10,823 nucleotides of DNA from Oscillospiraceae bacterium (GCA_017420125.1 JAFOJR010000125.1:1-10823); one strand, 5' to 3'; shown: positions 1-7,540, counted from the first letter of the stretch. Program-made: numbers and translations. Notes: generated by a model from the letters alone, not told the origin.

Positions 1-30
1 CATACTTTTTTTGTGCGTCAAGAAAAGAAA

Positions 31-59
31 CCGGCATTCCCCGAGGTAAGGAATGCCGG
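31..59 (-). terminator. Rho-independent terminator of typA
   Basis: A perfect 10-bp inverted repeat (31-40 with 50-59) encloses a 9-nt loop. Read on the minus strand, the hairpin comes about 55 nt after the typA stop codon and is followed directly by a T-rich run (TTTCTTTTCT). The run lies on the minus-strand side only, so the terminator serves typA rather than any gene entering from the left. Confidence 0.85.
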
Positions 60-114
60 TGAAGTGCCGTAGTTTTTATAGAAAAAGGACATTCTGCAGA
101 TAATTTCAGGAAGA

Positions 115-1941
115 TTATTTTCCCGCTTTTGCGGCACGCGCGCGCATCCGTTCCCCATGATCCAGCAAACGCTTTCGCAGCCGCAGGTTTTTGGGTGTGA
201 CCTCCAGCAGTTCATCGTCCGCCAAAAACTCCAGACATTGTTCCAAACTCATGCTGCGAGGCGGAATCAGGCGCAATGCGTCATCGCTGCCTGAGGCACG
301 CATATTTGTGAGTTGCTTCTTTTTGCATACATTGACGGCAATATCTTCAGATTTGGGAGAGACACCTACGATCATGCCGGCATAAACAGGGGTGCCGGGG
401 CCGATAAACAAAGCACCACGCTCCTGTGCATTAAATAGTCCATAGCCAACGGATTCACCTGTTTCAAAGGCAACCAGACTGCCGGTAGAGCGGCGGGACA
501 CCTCGCCTTTAAACGGAGCATAGCTGTCGAATACGGAAGCCATGATGCCTTCTCCTCTGGTGTCAGTCAAAAATTCGTTCCGATAACCGAACAGGCTGCG
601 GGAGGGGACGAGAAATTCCAGCTTCATCCGCTTCCCGATAGGAGTCATTTCCAGCAATTCGCCTTTTCGGACCCCCATTTTTTCAATGACGGAACCAACT
701 GCGTTTTCCGGCACGTCAACCACAAGACGTTCAATGGGCTCGCATTTTTTTCCATCTACCATTTGATACAGAACGCGGGGAGGAGATACTTGAAATTCAT
801 ATCCTTCCCGGCGCATGGTTTCGATCAGGATAGACAGGTGCATTTCGCCTCGGCCGGCTACGTTGAATGCGTCGGTGGTATCAGTTTCGGAAACCCGCAG
901 GGAAACGTCTTTCAAAGTTTCCCGCATCAGACGGTCCCGGATGTTGCGGGAGGTAACATATTTACCTTCCCGGCCGGCGAAAGGTGAGTCATTGACAGAG
1001 AAAGTCATTTCCATGGTTGGAGCAGAGATCTTCACGAAAGGAAGCGGTTCCGGGGCTTCAGCGGCACAGATGGTATCGCCGATGGTAATATCGCCGATTC
1101 CCGACAGCGCAATGATATTACCGGCGGAAGCTTCTGTGACAGCTGTACGGTTCAGCCCTTCAAATTGATAAAGGGAAACGGCTTTTGCCTTTTCCAGCGG
1201 ACGACCGCTATGATAGTTGCAAACTGCAATTTCCTGGTTTTGACGCAAAGTTCCCCGTTCAATGCGGCCGATGGCGATTCGCCCTACGAATTCATTATAG
1301 TCAATGGAAGAAACCAGCATTTGAAATGGAGCATCCACATCGGCTTCCGGTGCAGGAATGTAATCTACAATGGTGTCAAACAAAGGACGCAGATCATTGC
1401 CCGTCACGTCCGGCGCGAAAGAGGCAATGCCTTGTCGGGCAGAGCAGAAGAGCATAGGCGAATCTAATTGCTCATCTGTTGCGTCTAGATCCAAAAGAAG
1501 TTCCAACACCTCATCGATTACTTCATAAATCCGTTGATCGGGACGATCGATTTTATTGATTACCACAATAACCCGATGACCAAGTTCCAACGCTCTGGAG
1601 AGAACGAAGCGTGTTTGCGGCATTGGACCTTCTGCGGCGTCCACCAGAAGAATGACCCCATTGACCATTTTCAAAATTCGTTCCACTTCACCGCCGAAAT
1701 CAGCGTGGCCCGGGGTATCTACGATATTGATTTTTACGTCACCATACTGCACGGCAGTATTTTTAGCCAGGATAGTAATGCCGCGCTCCCGTTCCAGATC
1801 GTTGGAATCCATGACACGGTCAATCACCGCCTGATTTTCCCGGTATACGCCGCCTTGTTTTAACATTTCGTCTACCAAAGTGGTTTTCCCATGGTCGACA
1901 TGTGCAATAATCGCTACATTGCGAAGCTGTGAACACTGCAA
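115..1941 (-). CDS. typA: Ribosome-associated translational GTPase TypA/BipA
   Basis: TypA/BipA is an elongation-factor-like GTPase that binds ribosomes and helps 50S subunit assembly and stress or low-temperature growth. Visible motifs, numbered from the TTG start, are the P-loop AHVDHGKT (13-20), the switch region RERGITI (51-57), DTPGH (75-79), NKID (129-132) and SAR (167-169). EF-G-like domains and the TypA-specific C-terminus ending in LRLRKRLLDHGE follow. The reading frame extends to an ATG at 1974, but I chose the TTG at 1939-1941. It has AAAGGGG eight bases upstream, and the resulting 608 residues and N-terminus (QLRNVAIIAHVDHGK) fit the family, whereas the ATG would add 11 unusual residues and has no ribosome binding site. 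The gene is monocistronic, with its own promoter and terminator. The family is certain; the start is likely. Confidence 0.97.
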   Translation of the reverse strand: MQCSQLRNVAIIAHVDHGKTTLVDEMLKQGGVYRENQAVIDRVMDSNDLERERGITILAKNTAVQYGDVKINIVDTPGHADFGGEVERILKMVNGVILLVDAAEGPMPQTRFVLSRALELGHRVIVVINKIDRPDQRIYEVIDEVLELLLDLDATDEQLDSPMLFCSARQGIASFAPDVTGNDLRPLFDTIVDYIPAPEADVDAPFQMLVSSIDYNEFVGRIAIGRIERGTLRQNQEIAVCNYHSGRPLEKAKAVSLYQFEGLNRTAVTEASAGNIIALSGIGDITIGDTICAAEAPEPLPFVKISAPTMEMTFSVNDSPFAGREGKYVTSRNIRDRLMRETLKDVSLRVSETDTTDAFNVAGRGEMHLSILIETMRREGYEFQVSPPRVLYQMVDGKKCEPIERLVVDVPENAVGSVIEKMGVRKGELLEMTPIGKRMKLEFLVPSRSLFGYRNEFLTDTRGEGIMASVFDSYAPFKGEVSRRSTGSLVAFETGESVGYGLFNAQERGALFIGPGTPVYAGMIVGVSPKSEDIAVNVCKKKQLTNMRASGSDDALRLIPPRSMSLEQCLEFLADDELLEVTPKNLRLRKRLLDHGERMRARAAKAGK

Positions 1942-2010
1942 ATTGAGGTTCCCCTTTCTATGTGTCCAGATCATAAAGTAAAGATCTGCATATCTAAATT
2001 ACAAACCTAT

Positions 2011-2039
2011 ACTATACTAGAAAAATAGAGAAAAAGCAA
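2011..2039 (-). promoter_or_regulatory. Putative sigma-A promoter of typA
   Basis: On the minus strand, TTGCTT (2039-2034) and TATAGT (2016-2011) are separated by exactly 17 bp. The -10 matches 5 of 6 consensus bases and the -35 only 3 of 6. It would start transcription about 60 nt before the typA start codon. Confidence 0.55.
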
Positions 2040-2068
2040 ATCTTTTTTTAATTCAAAAGGAGACGAAA

Positions 2069-2188
2069 ATGCAGGCGATATCAAATAAATTGAGTGGCTT
2101 GCAAAAACAGGAAGGGTTTCCTATAATAAATAAACAGCGGCAAAACAAAAAAGAAATCAAATTTTTGGCTGGTATTCTGTCAGAATGA
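2069..2188 (+). CDS. Possible 39-residue small protein upstream of carbonic anhydrase
   Basis: A short frame begins at an ATG preceded by AAAAGGAG with a 6-nt gap and ends at a TGA that overlaps the ribosome binding site of the carbonic anhydrase gene. The product is rich in Lys, Gln and Asn, with a short hydrophobic C-terminus (FLAGILSE), and resembles nothing I recognise. Against it, a good promoter (2099-2127) lies inside the frame, so the main carbonic anhydrase transcript would start downstream of this ATG. No convincing promoter was found farther upstream on this strand. It could be a chance frame or a coupled leader peptide read from a weaker upstream start. Confidence 0.25.
   Translation: MQAISNKLSGLQKQEGFPIINKQRQNKKEIKFLAGILSE
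2099..2127 (+). promoter_or_regulatory. Putative sigma-A promoter of carbonic anhydrase gene
   Basis: TTGCAA (2099-2104) and a perfect TATAAT (2122-2127) are separated by 17 bp. The start point would be near 2134, giving a leader of about 70 nt before the TTG start codon at 2204. Confidence 0.65.
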
Positions 2189-2203
2189 GGAGGTGCGGTT
2201 CCA

Positions 2204-2785
2204 TTGGATCGTCAAAAAGATGCAAAACAGGCTTTAGAACGGCTGAAAAGAGGGAATGAGCAGTATTTAACACAAGAAAAAAATTCCGCTTCTCTGCGGG
2301 CGGACTGCAGAGAAACGTTAGCGCGGGAAGGGCAGAAGCCATATGCTGTGATTGTTGCCTGTTCCGATTCCCGCGTTCCGCCAGAGCATATTTTTTCAGC
2401 TGGTTTGGGAGAATTGTTTGTCATTCGAACAGCGGGGCATTTGATCGACTGGAACGCGTTGGGCAGTGTGGAATATGGCGTGAAAAGTTTGGGCGCGCCA
2501 CTTGTAGTGATTTTAGGGCATACCAAATGTGGTGCCGTCAGCGCAGCTCTGTCGGGCAAAGCAAAAGGAGCAGTTTCCATGATCGCAGAACGAATTGCCC
2601 AGGGGTTGCATGGTGAAACAAATCCTTATTTGTGCGAAGTGCAGCATACAAAAAACAGTTTACATAAATTAAAAAGCATGCAAAGTATAGCACCTCTTCT
2701 CGCAACAGGTGAGGTGGTGGCAGTGGGAGCTATGTACGATATAGAAACAGGGATTGTTACCTTTTTGGAAGAAACAGAAGAATAG
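2204..2785 (+). CDS. Beta-class carbonic anhydrase
   Basis: Beta-carbonic anhydrase is a cytoplasmic zinc enzyme that interconverts CO2 and bicarbonate, supplying bicarbonate for carboxylation reactions. The zinc ligands are visible as C53, H106 and C109 in CSDSRVPPE (53-61) and HTKCGAV (106-112); D55 and R57 form the usual Asp-Arg pair. GSVEYGV (87-93) and the C-terminal GAMYDIETG are also typical. The length of 193 residues is normal for the short bacterial form. The start is TTG at 2204, preceded by GAGGAGGT with a 9-nt gap; no ATG fits. The gene has its own promoter and terminator. No transporter or cyanase gene is adjacent, so the physiological role beyond bicarbonate supply is open. Confidence 0.96.
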   Translation: MDRQKDAKQALERLKRGNEQYLTQEKNSASLRADCRETLAREGQKPYAVIVACSDSRVPPEHIFSAGLGELFVIRTAGHLIDWNALGSVEYGVKSLGAPLVVILGHTKCGAVSAALSGKAKGAVSMIAERIAQGLHGETNPYLCEVQHTKNSLHKLKSMQSIAPLLATGEVVAVGAMYDIETGIVTFLEETEE

Positions 2786-2798
2786 GAGAGCACATTTG

Positions 2799-2838
2799 GC
2801 AGACGGCCTGCTTTTTACAGGCCGTCTGCTTTCATATT
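2799..2838 (+). terminator. Strong terminator after carbonic anhydrase
   Basis: A perfect 12-bp GC-rich stem (2799-2810 with 2818-2829) has a 7-nt loop and is followed by TTTCATATTT. It lies 13 nt after the stop codon and separates the gene from the germination operon. Confidence 0.9.
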
Positions 2839-2879
2839 TCCGGGGCACTGTCTGCAAAGATGAAGTTTTCTGGAAAGCA

Positions 2880-2908
2880 GTATCTTTCTGTTGAAACGGC
2901 ACATACTA
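2880..2908 (+). promoter_or_regulatory. Putative sigma-G (forespore) promoter of the germinant-receptor operon
   Basis: CATACTA (2902-2908) fits the sigma-G -10 pattern CATnnTA. GTATC (2880-2884) matches 4 of 5 positions of the -35 pattern G-H-A-T-R, and the spacer is 17 bp. Transcription would start near 2915, a few bases before the ribosome binding site at 2919-2927. This agrees with the known sigma-G control of ger operons in Bacillus and with the TTG start chosen for the A subunit. Confidence 0.6.
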
Positions 2909-2934
2909 AGGCAAGGAAGAAGGGGGGATTTGGA

Positions 2935-4452
2935 TTGCTTTTTTGGAAAAAAAGGGAAAAGGCTCCGTATCATCCGAAACAAGTGCCCAAATTTAATCTT
3001 CCGCTGACACGGGAATCCATTCAGAATGTGTTTGCGGAAGCAGGAGATTTTGTTCATCGAAAAGTTTTGCTGGGAGGCAATTCGAAATGGGCGCTGGACC
3101 TGTTTTTTATTGACGGTATGGTATCCGGCACTACCGTTAACGAATCTGTTATCCGTCCATTGGCGAATGGCGTAATGTACGACAGCGAGGCATCGCCGTC
3201 CCAAGTGATTCGGAACCTGCGGGAAGGCGGTGTCTACAATGGAACCGTCCAAACGCGGACTACTGTGGACGAAGTGGTGTTTGATTTGGTCAATGGCTTT
3301 TGTGTTTTGTTGGTGGAAAAGCAGAAAGTGGCATTGTCTTTTGAAACCAAAACGAATGAAAAACGTTCGGTTTCCGAACCAACAGTAGAAAATGTAATGA
3401 AAGGTGCAAAAGATGCATTGGTGGAAACACTGCGGACAAATACATCCCTGGTGCGCCGTCATTTGCGAACTCCGGATTTACAAATTCGGGAATATCTGAT
3501 AGGGCGTCAGACCTACACAAAAGTGGCAGTAATTTCCATTGGGGGTCTGACCAATGAAGCGTTGGTTCAAACCGTGTTGGAGCGACTCAAAGCGATGGAT
3601 GTGGATGGGGCATTGTCCGGAGCAGTGTTGGAAGAATATTTGACGCAAAATATAAAGACGCCGTTTCCATTGATGCTGTACACGGAGCGGACAGATCGGT
3701 TTGCTGCTGGTTTGCTGGAAGGAAGAGTAGGTGTTTTGGTGGATGGCCTTCCTATTGGTTACCTGCTGCCCAGCACGTTGGCTCACTTTATGATTGCACC
3801 GGATGATCGGGAAAATAATTATATGCAGGCGACCATGATCCGTGTTGTGCGATATATTGCTCTTTGGATCAATATTCTCGTGCCGGGATTTTATATTGCA
3901 GTTTCTACTTTTCACCAGGAAATGATTCCCACGGCTCTGATGCACTCTATTATTGAAAGCAAACAAAATGTCCCGTTTCCGACTGTATTTGAGGTGCTTG
4001 GACTTTTATTGGCATTTGAAATTTTACAGGAGGCAGGGCTGCGCCTGCCCAATGTGATTGGACAAACCGTCAGTATCATTGGCGGATTAGTGGTGGGGCA
4101 GTCGGCAGTGGAGGCGAAGATTCTTTCGCCGGTAATTATTATTGTGGTTGCAGTGACCGGCATTGCGGGATATACCATTCCAAATCGAGATTTTGCAGGC
4201 GCTGTTCGGATCTGGCGGTTTCTGATCGCGTTTGCCTCCGCAGTGCTGGGACTATTTGGGACGGCTACCGCCGGATTGGCGTTGGTGTATCATTTGGCCC
4301 AACTGGAAAGTTTCGGAGTGCCTTACCTCTCCCCTTTTACAGCTAAAGAAGCAGGCAGTAATGACGGGAACGGAGCAGTCCGTCCACCGCTGAAAGATAC
4401 GAAATATCGAGAGGCGGATTTGCGGCCGCGCAACATCAGACGCCGGAAGTGA
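2935..4452 (+). CDS. gerA: Spore germinant receptor A subunit (GerAA/GerKA family)
   Basis: This is the A subunit of a nutrient germinant receptor, an inner-membrane complex of dormant spores that senses germinants. The soluble N-terminal region (about 1-300) carries the family signature around EPTVENVMKGAKDALVETL, followed by RTNTSLVRRHLRTP (167-180) and LLPSTLAHF (277-285). A membrane bundle follows, with segments near 305-326, 351-364, 376-396, 398-415 and 427-453. It includes the conserved stretch from VPGFYIAVSTFHQEMIPT through EAGLRLPNVIGQ to GYTIPN. The C-terminal tail is short and basic. I start it at TTG 2935 because AAGGGGGG lies 7 nt upstream; the earlier in-frame ATG at 2860 has no ribosome binding site and lies before the sigma-G-like promoter. 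The length is then 505 residues. SpoVAF is a related family, but the linked C, D and B genes favour a germinant receptor. Four bases separate it from the next gene. Confidence 0.93.
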   Translation: MLFWKKREKAPYHPKQVPKFNLPLTRESIQNVFAEAGDFVHRKVLLGGNSKWALDLFFIDGMVSGTTVNESVIRPLANGVMYDSEASPSQVIRNLREGGVYNGTVQTRTTVDEVVFDLVNGFCVLLVEKQKVALSFETKTNEKRSVSEPTVENVMKGAKDALVETLRTNTSLVRRHLRTPDLQIREYLIGRQTYTKVAVISIGGLTNEALVQTVLERLKAMDVDGALSGAVLEEYLTQNIKTPFPLMLYTERTDRFAAGLLEGRVGVLVDGLPIGYLLPSTLAHFMIAPDDRENNYMQATMIRVVRYIALWINILVPGFYIAVSTFHQEMIPTALMHSIIESKQNVPFPTVFEVLGLLLAFEILQEAGLRLPNVIGQTVSIIGGLVVGQSAVEAKILSPVIIIVVAVTGIAGYTIPNRDFAGAVRIWRFLIAFASAVLGLFGTATAGLALVYHLAQLESFGVPYLSPFTAKEAGSNDGNGAVRPPLKDTKYREADLRPRNIRRRK

Positions 4453-4456
4453 GAAA

Positions 4457-5764
4457 ATGAAGAGAACGTATTGGAAAATTGGATTAATTCTCCTGGTCTT
4501 GGCGCTATGTATCAGCGAAGGGAGCCGGACCCTTGTGAGGGCAAGAGAGATCGATCAATTGGAACTGGTCACCTCGTTGGGGATAGATGTGAGCCCAGAC
4601 GAACCAGGATTGCTGGACGTAATGGCATTGGGCAGCGAAAGCGGTGGCGACCGGCCCGTGACCATGCAGACAGAACAGCAGACTTTGGCGCAGGCAGTCA
4701 ACGAACTGCGTGTTTTGCCGCATGACAAATTGTTTTTTGGTCACACAGAACAATTGATTTTAGGAGAAGAAGCAGCAAAACAGGATTTGGGGCAACATCT
4801 GGATTTTATTGCACGAGATATTTCCATGCGCCTCGATGTGGAGATTTATGTGGCTAAGCACGGGAAGGCGAGTGATTTGATCCAGGCTGCCACGGATCAA
4901 ATGCAAAGCACTTTTGATTATTTAAAAAGTGCAGAGGAAGACATGCTAATCTTACCGGTTTCTTATCCTTTTAGCGGTTGGGAAGTGTTACAGCAGTTGT
5001 TGGCGACAGATGGGTGTGCCCTGGTTTCCGCGGTGACGATGGAATCGCAAAAAAAACCGGTCGAAAACAGCCAGAAGGAACAAAAAGGAAACGATCAAAG
5101 CAACCAGGAGAAAGAAAAACAAAAACAGATAGGGGGAATAGCTGGCAGTGGCCAGGGCTCCGCAATGGGAGCAGTACAGGACGAAAACAGTATTTTCATT
5201 CAGGTCCCGAAGCTGGATGGATATGCCGTATTCCGAGATTATAAGTTGGTGGATTATATTACTGCGGAGGATGCCGCAGGGGTGAATCTCATTTTGAATA
5301 AACTGCACGATGATATTGTCGTAGTGGATGCTCCGGGCGGCGGCACGGTTGCTTTGGCAGTGACTCGCGGCAAAACGGGAATTCGGCCGCAATTTGAAAA
5401 GGGAAAACTTCAAAAGGTCATTTGTTCCCTTTCTATTTCGGCAGATATCAATGAAGTGCGAGGAGCCCGGCAAATCACGCAGCCGGTTGTAGTGAAGCAT
5501 TTGGAAGAGCAGCTTCGTATGCGGGAAGTGGAGCGTGTGGAAAAAACGATTTCCAAAGCACAGCAGCTGCGGGCGGATTATCTGGGAATCGGGAAGAAAA
5601 TTGAATGTGCTGCGCCTGCACAATGGAGGAAAATCAAAGATCAATGGAAGACATTATTTCCCATCGTTCCGTTTCAGGTAGAAGCAGAAGTGAAGATTGA
5701 TCAAACTTATGACCTGAATTGTCCTGTTGAGCGGGCTACTGCGGCTGAAAGGAAGACGCAGTGA
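4457..5764 (+). CDS. gerC: Spore germinant receptor C subunit (Ger(x)C family), lipobox atypical
   Basis: GerC subunits are normally lipoproteins on the outer face of the spore inner membrane. Family landmarks are clear: REIDQLELVTSLGIDV (30-45), KLFFGHTEQLILGEE (91-105), LDGYAVFRDYKLVDYITAEDA (253-273), and the C-terminal LGIGKKIECAAPAQWRKIKDQW (376-397). The N-terminal hydrophobic segment (about 7-19) ends in LALC. Its cysteine (C18) has Leu at -1 and lies 12 residues before the REI motif, whereas family members usually have a GC pair only a few residues before it. The protein may therefore be anchored by an uncleaved helix. A Lys/Gln/Asn-rich linker (about 198-242) separates the domains. 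The ATG lies four bases after the A-subunit stop, and the TGA overlaps the start of the small D gene, so translation is probably coupled. Confidence 0.92.
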   Translation: MKRTYWKIGLILLVLALCISEGSRTLVRAREIDQLELVTSLGIDVSPDEPGLLDVMALGSESGGDRPVTMQTEQQTLAQAVNELRVLPHDKLFFGHTEQLILGEEAAKQDLGQHLDFIARDISMRLDVEIYVAKHGKASDLIQAATDQMQSTFDYLKSAEEDMLILPVSYPFSGWEVLQQLLATDGCALVSAVTMESQKKPVENSQKEQKGNDQSNQEKEKQKQIGGIAGSGQGSAMGAVQDENSIFIQVPKLDGYAVFRDYKLVDYITAEDAAGVNLILNKLHDDIVVVDAPGGGTVALAVTRGKTGIRPQFEKGKLQKVICSLSISADINEVRGARQITQPVVVKHLEEQLRMREVERVEKTISKAQQLRADYLGIGKKIECAAPAQWRKIKDQWKTLFPIVPFQVEAEVKIDQTYDLNCPVERATAAERKTQ

Positions 5765-5931
5765 TGGTATTCATTTACTTTATTGTTTTACTGGTTTTTC
5801 TGAGAACAGATTGGAGATATTTGTCTGGAGCCAAAAGAGAAAAGATATTATATATATGTCTTGCGGCGGCCGCAGCCGCAGCCGGTGTACTTTTAAAAAT
5901 TGTTCCCACAAATTTCGGTTTAGTGGGGTAA
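5764..5931 (+). CDS. Small two-helix membrane protein, germinant receptor D-type subunit
   Basis: This 55-codon gene starts at an ATG overlapping the GerC stop (the A of TGA is the A of ATG) and ends 15 bases before the GerB start. Residues 2-13 (VFIYFIVLLVFL) and 28-47 form two hydrophobic helices; the second contains seven consecutive alanines. They are joined by a polar, basic loop with W17, K24, R25 and K27. Many Bacillus ger operons carry a small D gene encoding a two-helix membrane protein that modulates receptor activity; size, topology and position match that group. The overlap implies translation coupled to GerC. No sequence family can be assigned by eye, so the D label rests on context and topology. 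Confidence 0.75.
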   Translation: MVFIYFIVLLVFLRTDWRYLSGAKREKILYICLAAAAAAAGVLLKIVPTNFGLVG

Positions 5932-5946
5932 AAGGAGGAATGTACT

Positions 5947-7044
5947 GTGGGAGAGAGCGTGGATCACGTTTCCATGCGGCAGATACTGAGGATCTTTTTT
6001 GTCGGAATTTTATCACTTATTATTAAAGTTATTCCAAGACAAACAACAGAATTGTCCGGGAAGGGAACCTGGGTTGCTGCCTTGCTCGCAGTGCCTTCCA
6101 TCTTGTTTTTGCTTTGGATTTTGCACCTCCTGCTGCGGCATGCAAAAGGAAAACATCTGGGAGAAATTTATTGTGATATTTTTGGCACGATAGGCGGGAA
6201 AATTCTTACTGCAATTTATTTTCTCTGGGCCGTTATGATGATGTGTATCATAGCGCGGGATTACGGAGACCGTTTTTTGGCCACAACATATCAAAATGAA
6301 GTGCTTGCAATTTTTATTGCTATTTTACTGGTATTGGTCTTTATCACTGCAAGAGGGAGTCTGCGTGCGTTTGGCAGAGTGGGGGAATTATGTTTTACCA
6401 TCTTATTGACTGTGATAATCCTGGTGATTTTATTTTCCGCCTCCAAAGCAAATACAGACCTGCAGAGAGTAGTTGCACTTGCCCCGGAAGATATCTTGGC
6501 TGCAGTACCTTCTGTATTTCCGTATCTTAGTATGATGGGGCTTGCCACATATAGTGGATTTTTATGGTCCAGTATTCAACTGGGAATTCAAGAAAATCGC
6601 AAATTGATTATTCGATGGGTATTTATGTTTGCGCTGCTGCTTGCGGTGCTGCAGATTGCAATTTTAAGCACAATGGGGATTGAATTAGTGCCGCATTTAC
6701 AGTTTCCACTGTTTTATTTGATTAAAAACATTACAGTGTTTGGCGTGTTTGAGCGATTGGAATCTGTGATTATTGCACTTTGGGTGGCTACAGACTACAT
6801 TTTTATGAGCCTCTTGGCTATTTTGTGCGTAAATATTTTAAAATTTCTTTTTCGGCTTGAAAAGACGAAAGAGTTGGTTGGTCCGCTTTTACTTCTTGTT
6901 TTTGCTGGCAGCTTGTTAATTACATCCAGCAGTTTTGCACTGGAAATATTTACAAAAACAGTGGTACGGGCGGGAAATATTATTTTATGTTTCGGTATCC
7001 CGATTTTGGCCGCAGTAACAGGGAAGCTTCGCCGAGTTATCTGA
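5947..7044 (+). CDS. gerB: Spore germinant receptor B subunit (GerAB/GerKB family transporter-like protein)
   Basis: GerB subunits are integral membrane proteins of the amino acid-polyamine-organocation superfamily and are thought to bind the germinant. The 365 residues are nearly all hydrophobic, with about ten predicted helices near 11-29, 42-62, 83-104, 117-134, 148-165, 185-203, 223-243, 268-299 (probably two), 311-327 and 341-358. The stretch ARGSLRAFGRVGELCF (135-150) matches the conserved Arg-Glu motif before helix 5, and EDILAAVPSVFPYLS (181-195) is also typical. The start is GTG at 5947, with AAAGGAGGA upstream at an 8-nt gap. It is the last gene of the operon; a vegetative-type promoter for the next gene begins 19 bases after its stop. 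Confidence 0.93.
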   Translation: MGESVDHVSMRQILRIFFVGILSLIIKVIPRQTTELSGKGTWVAALLAVPSILFLLWILHLLLRHAKGKHLGEIYCDIFGTIGGKILTAIYFLWAVMMMCIIARDYGDRFLATTYQNEVLAIFIAILLVLVFITARGSLRAFGRVGELCFTILLTVIILVILFSASKANTDLQRVVALAPEDILAAVPSVFPYLSMMGLATYSGFLWSSIQLGIQENRKLIIRWVFMFALLLAVLQIAILSTMGIELVPHLQFPLFYLIKNITVFGVFERLESVIIALWVATDYIFMSLLAILCVNILKFLFRLEKTKELVGPLLLLVFAGSLLITSSSFALEIFTKTVVRAGNIILCFGIPILAAVTGKLRRVI

Positions 7045-7063
7045 AGCGGTCTGTTTTGCGAGC

Positions 7064-7092
7064 TTGACGGAGAGGATGTTTTATGCTTCAAT
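7064..7092 (+). promoter_or_regulatory. Putative sigma-A promoter of the ArsC/Spx-like gene
   Basis: TTGACG (7064-7069, 5 of 6) and TTCAAT (7087-7092, 4 of 6) are separated by 17 bp. This makes the downstream gene a separate vegetative unit rather than the fifth gene of the germination operon. Confidence 0.5.
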
Positions 7093-7140
7093 GCTTACGA
7101 ACGGCAAGCGCTGTATTACAAAAGAAATGGAGAGGTATTT

Positions 7141-7491
7141 ATGACCATTTTGTGTTATCCCAATTGCACCACTTGCAAAAAAGCACAGGCCTTTTTGCAA
7201 GAGCGTAAGATGAATGTTTCAGTTCGTAATATAAAAGAACAGAATCCAACGTATGAAGAACTGAAAGAATGGCAGAAAAAAAGCAATTTGCCATGGAAAC
7301 GTTTTTTTAATACCAGTGGCGGAGCATATCGGGCACTTGGATTGAAAGACCGTCTGCCGAAAATGAGCGAAGAAGAGCAGGCCGAGCTTTTGGCCAGTGA
7401 CGGGATGTTGGTAAAGCGTCCGATTTTGCTTTTGGAGGACGCCGTTTTAGTGGGATTCCGCCCTGCGGAATGGGAGCAGGCACTCAAATAA
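7141..7491 (+). CDS. ArsC/Spx/YffB-family thioredoxin-fold protein
   Basis: This is a compact 116-residue protein of the arsenate-reductase-like thioredoxin fold. The N-terminus has the beta strand MTILCYPNC and the pair C9-T-T-C12, followed by KKAQAFL. The second conserved element is VKRPILLLED (91-100), whose Arg-Pro (R93, P94) is typical of the family, and then VGFRPAEW (104-111). Spx-type regulators share the CxxC but are usually longer (about 130 residues); true ArsC enzymes of this fold normally have one N-terminal catalytic cysteine. Without ars genes nearby, arsenate reduction should not be assumed; a YusI- or YffB-like redox protein is more likely. GGAGAGG lies five bases before the ATG. 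The unit is bounded by its own promoter and a hairpin terminator. Confidence 0.88.
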   Translation: MTILCYPNCTTCKKAQAFLQERKMNVSVRNIKEQNPTYEELKEWQKKSNLPWKRFFNTSGGAYRALGLKDRLPKMSEEEQAELLASDGMLVKRPILLLEDAVLVGFRPAEWEQALK

Positions 7492-7512
7492 AAACATGAA
7501 AAAATGACGCAG

Positions 7513-7540
7513 CATTTTCAGGAGGAAATGTTCTCTTTTT
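7513..7540 (+). terminator. Probable terminator of the ArsC/Spx-like gene
   Basis: CATTTTC (7513-7519) pairs with GGAAATG (7524-7530), including one G-T pair, around an AGGA loop. The T-rich run TTCTCTTTTT (7531-7540) follows. The stem is AT-rich and modest. The T-run touches the end of the convergent minus-strand gene. Confidence 0.6.

Noticed and set aside
763..1863. Several plus-strand frames opposite typA
   Set aside because: They are antisense shadows of a well-conserved GTPase, with compositions unlike real proteins.
1942..1974. ATG start for typA at 1974
   Set aside because: The TTG at 1941 has the ribosome binding site and gives the family's usual N-terminus; the extra 11 residues include that site's own sequence.
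2860..2934. ATG start giving a 25-residue longer receptor A subunit
   Set aside because: It has no ribosome binding site, lies upstream of the likely sigma-G promoter, and the added residues do not look like the family's N-terminus.
4988..5644. 218-codon minus-strand frame opposite the C-subunit gene
   Set aside because: It lies wholly within a recognised gene on the other strand and shows no family resemblance.
5940..6026. ATG between the ribosome binding site and the GTG start of the receptor B gene
   Set aside because: It opens a 28-codon frame out of phase with the B subunit and is too close to the site; the GTG has better spacing and a family-like product.
7141..7491. Arsenic resistance locus
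   Set aside because: Only one ArsC-fold protein is present, with a CxxC pair, and there is no ArsR, ArsB or Acr3 gene nearby.
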